Positions 9,585 to 16,641 of a DNA stretch of 64,000 bases are shown here, piece by piece. Source of the stretch: Bacteroidales bacterium. Lineage in GTDB: Bacteria > Bacteroidota > Bacteroidia > Bacteroidales > P3. A program made the position numbers and the translations under genes. Under the pieces are notes generated by a model. That model had not been told where the DNA came from, searched no databases, and worked only from the letters and a program-made list of their open reading frames with translations. Numbering within the stretch: the first letter of the stretch is position 1; each line of letters begins with the position of its first letter. The stretch spans positions 130,473-194,472 of the forward strand of contig JAKVOZ010000002.1 in assembly GCA_022482545.1 (NCBI GenBank), in the 5' to 3' direction.

Positions 9585-9913
9585 TGAAAAAGATAAATAT
9601 TGATGGTAAGAAAGTACTTAATTTCATAAAGAATAAGTATGTAATAATAGGTGCTATTTTCATTGTCTTGATGTTGTTTTCAAGAAATAGCAGTATTATA
9701 TATTTTTTCAAACTTAATAGTCAAAGACGAGAGTTAGAAAAAAGAAAAGAATATTATATGGACGAAATAAAGAACGACAGCATAAATACTATCAATATAC
9801 AAAAGAATCTTGATGCGGTAGAGAAGTTTGGAAGGGAAAAATATATGATGAAAAAAGATAGTGAGGATATTTTCATTATTAAGAGTAATTTATCTGAGCA
9901 AGATTCAGAATAA
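9584..9913 (+). CDS. Septum formation initiator (FtsB/DivIC family)
   Basis: 109-aa bitopic membrane protein expected in the FtsQBL part of the divisome. It has a short basic N-terminus, one membrane segment (YVIIGAIFIVLMLF, about residues 19-32), then a coiled-coil stretch (NSQRRELEKRKEYYMDEIKN) and the family's closing region VEKFGREKYMMKKDSEDIF. The start codon overlaps the HAD stop codon (TAATG). The C-terminus is acidic. The large PEPCK-like gene begins 61 bp later. Confidence 0.82.
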   Translation: MKKINIDGKKVLNFIKNKYVIIGAIFIVLMLFSRNSSIIYFFKLNSQRRELEKRKEYYMDEIKNDSINTINIQKNLDAVEKFGREKYMMKKDSEDIFIIKSNLSEQDSE

Positions 9914-9974
9914 AAGATATAGAAAAGCGTTGTTATATAAACAATAAAAGAATAAAAAAAAGACATAATAAAAA

Positions 9975-12900
9975 ATGAGAACATATAAACAAAGAGTGGA
10001 TATAGGGATTGGAAAGAAGAATCTTATGTTTAAGGATTCAATAGACCAATATATAGAGTTAAGACTTGCTGCCTTGGGTGTGCCAATACTAAAAGAAGCA
10101 GATACATCTCATGATAAGTTTATGGGAATAGTAAAAGACTTATTATCTAATTATAGAGAAAGAGAGTTGTTGGCTTCTGTTAATTATTGTCCGTCGGATC
10201 AAAGAATACAAAAGTTTTTGAATGATTATTTCTCTTCTGTTACAGATGTTAAGGATATTGTTTTACCTATGAGAACATTTACTTTGGATAGTTATGGAGT
10301 CGCAAGAGGACTATCACTCCCAAAAGGAGAAGATAAATATGTTAGTGAATATGTTAATTCATATAGAGTAAAACAAGGAATATTAAATAATCCAAAGAAC
10401 GATAGAAGAACAACAAAAGGTGTTTTTCATATTGCCCAGGGCGGACTTCCAATACCAGATGATAAGAAAGCAGTGCCAATAAAGACTGCTAAATATTTAT
10501 TTCAAAAAGCATTTAGTGAGAGTGGTGATATAATGGAAATACCATACACTTCTAAATTTGAAGAGAATATAAAGCTTTATGTTTCTCTTCTTCTTCGTCC
10601 TATTGTTTGTCCAGAGGTTGATGGTATAATGAAAGAGAAGAGTATGGAGATAAGGTTTTTTGCTCCTGGTTCTTTGGTAAGTAATCTTGATTTTGTTGAA
10701 AGTATATTTGGGAATGCAGGCTCTCCTTATCATATCAATAACGATCCAGCACTTGATATAGAACATTTTTCAGGACAGACAGGTTGTATCGTTCTTGCTC
10801 CACAACTAACAAAACTAACCAAGAAAGAATGTCTTTTACCACCTTATGAAATGGCAACACCGCGCCAAAGAAGAGATGGTATGTGTTATAAAGATGAAAA
10901 AGAACTTTATAATGATGGACAAAGTTTTAAATTAACAATAAGAGACGATAAAGGATTCATTGCAACTGTTATAGCAGATAATTATTTTGGTTATTCAAAG
11001 AAAGAAGTTAAATCTATGATTTCTTATGCAAGTAATTTGTTTGGAAATACAGAAGAAGAACATGCAGGAGGTGCATTAATCTTTCCGGGATATAATCAAG
11101 GCGATGCTTATTTCTCTGATGTGAAAAAGATAAAGAATACTTTTGATGATGTTAAAGTATGTGGTAAAGAATTTATAACGTTCTTTGATGAAGGATACGG
11201 ACAAGATAAGAACTATAAAAATATTTATTATTTGCCAGAGAACACTGATTTTAATGTTCCTCATCAAGATATTTCATGGAAGAATGTTAGCGGAGAGCAT
11301 CATCTTAAACTTCTTCCAAACAATCTTTATATTCTTCCTAATGGCAGTAAGTTCCGTATGGAGAAATATTCTGGTGCAGCAAACTATCGCTTAGTAGAAA
11401 CGGTTGGTGATGGATTGTTTTGTCATAAACCATGTACTGTAAGCGGTGGAGGAAAGAGTGAGATAAGTAAAAGTATTTCTGATGCAATCTTTGGCGGTTC
11501 ATTTTTTGTAAGTGATTTTAATGAAGACTTCAAAAAAGTTGAACAGATAATGAATCACGACTATTCAGACCGTTTTAAATCTATTGATAAACCAATACCA
11601 TTTAGCAGAAACTTTTTAAGTAATAGGCGTTCTATGGGTTCTGTTATCAAACTATTGACACCTTCCAATGAATTTACCGACAAATATAATGCTTGGCTTG
11701 ATAGTATTCCTCAATATATTAAAGGTATAGCGTTTATCGTTAAAAGATTTTATAAAGAAGAGTGGGGAAATGATTGGAAAAGTCATTTTAGTGTAGATAT
11801 ACTTAATGGCTCATTAGGTAATGAACTTAAATTTGAGAATAAAAAAATATACGCTCGTTATCTTCGTGTTGGCTTTGCAGAAAATGGCACTTGGAGAACA
11901 TTTAAACTAAGACAAGATTTTGTTCATGCAGACAAAGTACAAGTAGAAGATGATATAACAGCATCTATCGTTGTTCCAACAAAAAATTTATCTCATCTTG
12001 GTAAAGCAAAAGACAATTATAGTGTTAAGTTTGTAGAGAACTGTGAGTATCGTTTGTTTCAAAGACCAGATGATGCAGTTATACGTGGTTATGATAAGAA
12101 AGCAGAACAAGACCTTTCAACGCCAAATACATTCATATCTAATTATGAACCTTTAACACAAGAAGATGCAAAGAATATGGTTGAAGATGTGATAAACTTT
12201 GATAAATTCACTCAACCAATGCGTGATATGATAAAAGACGTTGCACAAAAAGGAGATTGTTCATATTTTGTTTCTTCTGCTCATCCACGTTTAGTTGATG
12301 GCAAACCGTCAAAGAATGTACGTTATTTACAAACACGTAATGATATTGTTTGTCCAGAAGAAAGATATGTTGCAAATGTTGGAATAATATTGTCAAGAAA
12401 GATTAAGCCAGAAGACAAATTGTATATTCCAATAAATTCTGTTTTACCTGGAAGAAGAAATAATCCAAAAGCAGAAGGTATTCGTCCATTGGCAGTATAT
12501 AATCCTATTCATTATCAAGAATTGCCAGAATTGTTTATGGATTTCATTTGTTCTCTTACAGGAAAAAGTCCATCAACAACAGGTGCTGGTAGTGAAGGAG
12601 CATTAACAAAAGGACCATTCAACGCTCTTTGCACAATAACAGATTTAAACAATGCTCTTCTTTCATTTATTCTTACAGGTTACGATGGCTTTACTACTCC
12701 TGCTGGATATATAGGAAGAAAATATCGTATAGACCACGATCTTTCTTTTCTTGTTCCAGAACTTTGGGCAAGATTATCTAACGAAGAACGTAGTCCTAAG
12801 TTTTTGATAAAGAATGATTATTTTGAAAAACTTAATGATTTTACATATAAAGACCAATTAGTAAGAGCATCTATTCTTGGCTATCGTGTTACAGATAAGT

Positions 12901-13424
12901 TTGTTCATCACTATTTTGGAAGAGTATTTGAAAACCCTAATGTTGTATTTACTAATGAGATGCTTAAACCAGAAGAGCAAAGTATGGAAGATTTTGTTGA
13001 TGGAATAAATAATATAACAGAGAACTATACTCGTGTTGCTCAGATGTATTTTAACGATGGAAGCGTAGAGGCAGCAATAGAACCATTGAAAGCCTTACTT
13101 AATATAATGGTTAAAGGCTCTTATAACGGTATGACAATAGAGAGTAAAGAGTTTAGAGATATGTTCACAAGAGATTATGTACTTGAAAGTAATTGGTATA
13201 AGAACCGTTTGAAGAATAAACAAAATCAAGACATACTTCTTTGGGAGAAACATAAACAATATCTTATAGACTTTTTGAATATAGCAACATCATTGCAAGA
13301 AGATAGAAAAGAACATTATAAGAATAAGATAAAGTTGGCAGATAAGACTCTTGATTATCTTCGTAAAGATGATTATTATAATTCTCTTGTTGGCACAATA
13401 GGCAAAGATAATCTTTATAAATAA
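9975..13424 (+). CDS. Large conserved protein, probable PPi-type PEP carboxykinase
   Basis: 1149-aa soluble protein without signal peptide or membrane segment. Its size and blocks such as GVFHIAQGGLPIPDDKKAVP, IADNYFGYSKKEVKSMISYA, EEHAGGALIFPGYNQG, a P-loop-like VSGGGKSEISKS near residue 487, and TGKSPSTTGAGSEGALTKGP are those I recall for a widespread family of about 1150 residues that includes the pyrophosphate-dependent PEP carboxykinases of Entamoeba and Propionibacterium. Such an enzyme would interconvert oxaloacetate plus PPi with PEP, Pi and CO2. The family link is recollection, not a search. No ATP-type PEPCK is in the window. It follows divIC by 61 bp and ends 89 bp from a converging cassette. 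Confidence 0.55.
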   Translation: MRTYKQRVDIGIGKKNLMFKDSIDQYIELRLAALGVPILKEADTSHDKFMGIVKDLLSNYRERELLASVNYCPSDQRIQKFLNDYFSSVTDVKDIVLPMRTFTLDSYGVARGLSLPKGEDKYVSEYVNSYRVKQGILNNPKNDRRTTKGVFHIAQGGLPIPDDKKAVPIKTAKYLFQKAFSESGDIMEIPYTSKFEENIKLYVSLLLRPIVCPEVDGIMKEKSMEIRFFAPGSLVSNLDFVESIFGNAGSPYHINNDPALDIEHFSGQTGCIVLAPQLTKLTKKECLLPPYEMATPRQRRDGMCYKDEKELYNDGQSFKLTIRDDKGFIATVIADNYFGYSKKEVKSMISYASNLFGNTEEEHAGGALIFPGYNQGDAYFSDVKKIKNTFDDVKVCGKEFITFFDEGYGQDKNYKNIYYLPENTDFNVPHQDISWKNVSGEHHLKLLPNNLYILPNGSKFRMEKYSGAANYRLVETVGDGLFCHKPCTVSGGGKSEISKSISDAIFGGSFFVSDFNEDFKKVEQIMNHDYSDRFKSIDKPIPFSRNFLSNRRSMGSVIKLLTPSNEFTDKYNAWLDSIPQYIKGIAFIVKRFYKEEWGNDWKSHFSVDILNGSLGNELKFENKKIYARYLRVGFAENGTWRTFKLRQDFVHADKVQVEDDITASIVVPTKNLSHLGKAKDNYSVKFVENCEYRLFQRPDDAVIRGYDKKAEQDLSTPNTFISNYEPLTQEDAKNMVEDVINFDKFTQPMRDMIKDVAQKGDCSYFVSSAHPRLVDGKPSKNVRYLQTRNDIVCPEERYVANVGIILSRKIKPEDKLYIPINSVLPGRRNNPKAEGIRPLAVYNPIHYQELPELFMDFICSLTGKSPSTTGAGSEGALTKGPFNALCTITDLNNALLSFILTGYDGFTTPAGYIGRKYRIDHDLSFLVPELWARLSNEERSPKFLIKNDYFEKLNDFTYKDQLVRASILGYRVTDKFVHHYFGRVFENPNVVFTNEMLKPEEQSMEDFVDGINNITENYTRVAQMYFNDGSVEAAIEPLKALLNIMVKGSYNGMTIESKEFRDMFTRDYVLESNWYKNRLKNKQNQDILLWEKHKQYLIDFLNIATSLQEDRKEHYKNKIKLADKTLDYLRKDDYYNSLVGTIGKDNLYK

Positions 13425-13513
13425 AATTTTTGAATTTTCTTCTGCTTTATTTTTTAATAATGAAATAATATAAAGTAATATTGTTATGATTTGTGGTTTA
13501 TAAATCTTGCAAA

Positions 13514-14164
13514 TTACAATTTATTTAAAAAATATCCTGATAGTTGAAGGTAACATCTTAAATCATCTTCAGAATCTTGTGGAGTCCACCAATGAGCTAA
13601 AGATAATCTAATTAAACTCCCTATGGGGATTATATTAATGGGATTAGCTTCTAATCCAACAAATGGAATATTAAAGCCCCATTTAAGAGTCCCATCATTA
13701 TAATTATATCGTATTTTATTGTTATAATCTTTACGTACTATATTTCTATCACATATCCAAAAACATGTACTATGATTAGGTATCATTTGCTTGTCAATAT
13801 AACATGTACCATTTATAGTATTCTTCAACATTCCACCAAATGTCATAAGAAGAGAGCATTTATAAAGATGAACGCTTGTATTATCGCGAATTAATTGAAT
13901 GAGGCTATCTGTATTTGAATTGAATGTTTCTCTTAATTTTCGCTTTACAACAGTAACATCTTCATAGCAGTGTGGCTCCCCTCGATCAGATAATATATTA
14001 TAAGTAATATCCCATACCTCTTTGATATTATATGGACAATTAACGGATAATTCATGAGGATTTAATCGTACAGAACGGTTGTTTGTAATATCTATGCCAC
14101 CTACACAAGTTTTACCTTGTGCCATTTTTGTCTTTGATAAAATTAAAACTTTCCCTTCCATCAT
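13514..14164 (-). CDS. Probable dual-OB domain protein of the DUF488 cassette
   Basis: 216-aa soluble protein, third gene of a three-gene minus-strand cassette; its start ATG ATG (14159-14164) lies 3 bp after the preceding DUF488 stop. The N-terminal pattern VLILSKTKMAQGKTCVGGID followed by NRSVRLN resembles the dual-OB-like domain (a Cys-x-x-Gly-Ile-Asp block then an Arg-Pro/Leu stretch) that I recall beside DUF488 genes in other bacteria. OB folds usually bind nucleic acid, but no activity is proven. Three other Cys and a Trp-rich end (SLAHWWTPQDSEDDL) are visible. I cannot assign a function. Confidence 0.5.
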   Translation of the reverse strand: MMEGKVLILSKTKMAQGKTCVGGIDITNNRSVRLNPHELSVNCPYNIKEVWDITYNILSDRGEPHCYEDVTVVKRKLRETFNSNTDSLIQLIRDNTSVHLYKCSLLMTFGGMLKNTINGTCYIDKQMIPNHSTCFWICDRNIVRKDYNNKIRYNYNDGTLKWGFNIPFVGLEANPINIIPIGSLIRLSLAHWWTPQDSEDDLRCYLQLSGYFLNKL

Positions 14165-14167
14165 TAT

Positions 14168-14647
14168 CTATAAATTAATCACCTCGTAACCATATCGTTT
14201 ATGAATTTCTTCAGCAACAAGGGAACGATGACATGCTTCAGCCCTTTGCTCAACGCATAAAAACACTACATTACTTGCGCCACAATTGTCTAATTGCTCA
14301 ATTAATTTATCAAAATCAAAACGTGAAAGAATTTGGCTTTTATATTCATCAGTAAAAACTTTACCTAATTTATTCCTATCTCTTTTATTATCTCCTAATC
14401 GTGCATCTTCAATTTTTTGCTTTTCTCTAATTTCAGTTGTTGGTGCAAGAGCAATAATATGCCCATATTTTATATCCATGTCTACCAATTTTTGTTGAAG
14501 ATAGTTACTATTTGCAAATGTATATTCACTACCACGGACTCCTCGTCGCTGACGTATATCACATAACGTATCAATATTATTATCTGTCAATTTTTTGAAA
14601 AATTGGCTTTCCGTTGATTTATAAACTCCTATTGTAAAAATTTTCAT
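14168..14647 (-). CDS. DUF488 family protein, second paralogue
   Basis: 159-aa soluble protein of unknown function. It begins MKIFTIGVYKSTESQFFKKL, has the DUF488 Asp-Ile-Arg block DTLCDIRQRRGVRGSEYTF, and ends with the family signature LCVEQRAEACHRSLVAEEI, where Cys-x7-Cys-His-Arg-Ser suggests a metal or thiol active site. Its ATG shares base 14647 with the stop of the upstream DUF488 gene and its own stop is 3 bp from the dual-OB start, so all three should be translated together. It is only distantly similar to its neighbour, so this is not a recent duplication. Confidence 0.8.
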   Translation of the reverse strand: MKIFTIGVYKSTESQFFKKLTDNNIDTLCDIRQRRGVRGSEYTFANSNYLQQKLVDMDIKYGHIIALAPTTEIREKQKIEDARLGDNKRDRNKLGKVFTDEYKSQILSRFDFDKLIEQLDNCGASNVVFLCVEQRAEACHRSLVAEEIHKRYGYEVINL

Positions 14648-15201
14648 TATATGTATGCTTTTCTTGATATTAATACTTCTTCTCCAAATAGATTATTTAA
14701 GCCGTTTCCTTTTGTTATAGCATTGATAATATCTGTTTGTGTCTTATATTTATTTACAGCTATAATATGTTTCATTTGAATTCCTTTTTTACTTAGTTCT
14801 TCGCCTATTAATTTGCTCCTATGACACATTGTTGGATCAGACTCGCTACACATTACTGCTAACTTAATTCCTTTTTTATTTGCAATAATAAGTCTATTTA
14901 AACCATCTATAAAAGATTGTTTTTCTCCCATTTTTTTATAATCAATATGACCATCAGTGTAACATGACATATCGTTAGGTATGCCACCAATTACATCACC
15001 CATATATACATATATTATTTTCCTTTTAGATGACAAATATTTTAGGATATCTTGATTAAAATTAGGATTCCACTTTGAATATGGTTTACTTCTAACATCA
15101 ACAAGATATGTAATATTGAATGAATTTAGTTCATTGCAAAATTCATCTATTGTTTTAGTTCCGTGCCCAATTGAATATAATGTTGATTTCATATTATTCA
15201 T
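14647..15201 (-). CDS. DUF488 family protein, first paralogue
   Basis: 184-aa soluble protein, first gene of the cassette. YSIGHGTKTIDEFCNEL, LVDVRSKPYSKWNPNF and AVMCSESDPTMCHRSKLIGE are the three conserved DUF488 blocks, the last again Cys-x7-Cys-His-Arg-Ser. The promoter element at 15212-15219 is so close that an ATG at 15192 (protein starting MKSTLYSIGHG) may be the real start; with ATG 15201 the message would be almost leaderless. DUF488 proteins are widespread and uncharacterised. An AT-rich, palindrome-filled region lies just upstream, so the cassette looks like an insertion between housekeeping genes. Confidence 0.82.
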   Translation of the reverse strand: MNNMKSTLYSIGHGTKTIDEFCNELNSFNITYLVDVRSKPYSKWNPNFNQDILKYLSSKRKIIYVYMGDVIGGIPNDMSCYTDGHIDYKKMGEKQSFIDGLNRLIIANKKGIKLAVMCSESDPTMCHRSKLIGEELSKKGIQMKHIIAVNKYKTQTDIINAITKGNGLNNLFGEEVLISRKAYI

Positions 15202-15211
15202 ATATAATATG

Positions 15212-15219
15212 CAAAATTA
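15212..15219 (-). promoter_or_regulatory. -7 promoter element for the DUF488 cassette
   Basis: Minus strand reads TAATTTTG followed by C, matching TAnnTTTG; transcription would start only a few bases before ATG 15201. Confidence 0.6.
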
Positions 15220-15277
15220 TATTATTTTTCTTTATTAACCAAATTTTTTTATTTTTTTTATTTATTGTCAATAATCT

Positions 15278-15358
15278 TGTAGAGACGGTGCGTGCACCGT
15301 CTGTTAACACACCAAATATATTATTTATTTATAAGACGGTGCACGCACCGTCTCTACA
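15278..15358. repeat. Perfect 25-bp inverted repeat with nested palindromes (REP/MITE-like)
   Basis: Left arm 15278-15302 and right arm 15334-15358 are exact reverse complements, separated by 31 bp. Each arm begins or ends with TGTAGAGACGG and contains GACGGTGC-GT-GCACCGTC, itself a hairpin. The arms are strikingly GC-rich for this AT-rich region. The TGTAGAGACG...CGTCTCTACA form resembles REP-type palindromes I have seen in other Bacteroidota. No transposase lies nearby. Confidence 0.85.
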
Positions 15359-15359
15359 T

Positions 15360-15815
15360 TATTATAATATCAAAGAATATATTTATTATTAATTATCAAT
15401 AAATTAAATCTTATTACTGCATCAAAAAAATAATATAGTGTAGTAATGTCTGTCGGTCTGTCTTATATATAAATAAATATTTATATATCTTTAATACACA
15501 AAGAGAAGTACTTTGATGTATTAAATGATATATTAAATTATATATCAATATAATAAAATACTTATTTTTGATAATATCAATATAATAATAATTATCTCTT
15601 TGATACTATTAATATATATTATTGATAAATAGTGTATTATATCAATTACTATACCATATATACCAATATGGTATAGTAATGACATACATATTTATATTTA
15701 TATATAATACGGACGTACGTCATTAATACATCAAATTATTGATATTAGGTATTAACTATAACTATATTATTGATATTCACGTTGTTTATAATGTTTTTAT
15801 TGCCTTATATAAAAT
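15360..15815. other. AT-rich gene-free region with many short palindromes
   Basis: No coding frame stands out. Visible structure: a 15-bp perfect inverted repeat (15645-15659 with 15666-15680, arm ATTACTATACCATAT); the 10-bp palindrome GACGTACGTC at 15712-15721; two copies of ATATCAATATAATAA near 15542 and 15575; and TTATATATAAATAAATAT near 15463, whose near-complement recurs near 15690. The odd GC-richer word GTCTGTCGGTCTGTCT occurs at about 15447-15463. Confidence 0.6.
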
Positions 15816-15915
15816 CATAAAATTACTTCTTTGTTTCATAAAATTAGTTCTTTGATTTGCTGAAATAGATTAAAGAAGTATTTTGATGAATCTTTAATCT
15901 ATTTTAATGAAATAA
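15815..15915. repeat. Modular intergenic repeat, family A copy upstream of ung
   Basis: Contains AAATTAGTTCTTTGATTTGC, TGAAATAGATTAAAGAAGTA and TCTTTAATCTATTTTAATG, diverged versions of the words AATAGTTCTTTAATCC and TTTTAATAGAAT that recur in other gaps of the window. Confidence 0.6.
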
Positions 15916-15919
15916 GTTG

Positions 15920-15927
15920 TATATTTG
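15920..15927 (+). promoter_or_regulatory. -7 promoter element for ung
   Basis: TATATTTG followed by C, 35 bp before the ung start. Confidence 0.65.
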
Positions 15928-15962
15928 CAAAACGAATAAGAACAAAAAAAAGAAAGAATATT

Positions 15963-16625
15963 ATGGAGGTAAAGATAGAAGAGAGTTGGAAGAAAGAGTT
16001 ACAAGAAGAATTTGACAAACCTTATTTTGCTTCTCTTGTAGAGTTTGTTAGGAATGAATATCACACAAAAACTATTTATCCAAAGGCAAAAAACATTTTT
16101 AATGCTTTTAATCTATGTCCATTTAATAAAGTTAAGGTTGTTATAATAGGGCAAGACCCATATCACGAAGAAGGACAAGCACAAGGATTATGTTTCTCTG
16201 TTCCAAACACAATAGCAATGCCTCCATCGTTAATAAATATCTATAAAGAGATTCAACAAGATTTAGGTATAGCACCAACACAAGCAGGCGACCTTTCTCG
16301 TTGGGCAAAGCAAGGAGTACTTCTTCTTAATGCTACTCTTACTGTGGAACAACATAAGGCAGGTTCTCATCAAGGCAAAGGTTGGGAAGAATTTACGGAC
16401 AGCGTAATAAAGATAATCAATCAAAAAAAAGAAAATGTTGTCTTTTTACTTTGGGGCTCTTATGCGATAAAGAAAGGCGAGTTGATAAACAAAGACAAAC
16501 ATCTTGTGCTTACTTCTGCTCATCCATCGCCACTATCTGCATATAGAGGTTTCTTTGGTAATCATCATTTTTCAAAAACAAATATCTATCTCCAATCTCA
16601 CGGCAAGATGCCTATCAATTGGTAA
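15963..16625 (+). CDS. ung: Uracil-DNA glycosylase, family 1
   Basis: Removes uracil from DNA as the first step of base-excision repair. The 220-aa protein has the water-activating motif [15 protein letters not shown] with catalytic Asp at about residue 65, the uracil-binding segment [17 protein letters not shown], and the DNA-intercalation loop [15 protein letters not shown] with the catalytic His. Length is typical of the family. It has its own promoter behind a family A repeat and converges with the hydrogenase-like gene after only 16 bp. Confidence 0.95.
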   Translation: MEVKIEESWKKELQEEFDKPYFASLVEFVRNEYHTKTIYPKAKNIFNAFNLCPFNKVKVVIIGQDPYHEEGQAQGLCFSVPNTIAMPPSLINIYKEIQQDLGIAPTQAGDLSRWAKQGVLLLNATLTVEQHKAGSHQGKGWEEFTDSVIKIINQKKENVVFLLWGSYAIKKGELINKDKHLVLTSAHPSPLSAYRGFFGNHHFSKTNIYLQSHGKMPINW

Positions 16626-16641
16626 AAGAATTAATCTTTTT

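Noticed and set aside
9584-9913. Possible FtsL instead of FtsB/DivIC
   Set aside because: The FGREKYMMKK closing segment after the coiled coil is that of DivIC/FtsB, not FtsL.
15171-15392. 73-aa frame through the inverted repeat
   Set aside because: Its residues (for example VETVRAPSV and KTVHAPSL) come from the palindromic DNA arms, so it is not a credible protein.
15215-15960. Insertion sequence
   Set aside because: No transposase frame or target-site duplication is visible; only palindromes are present.
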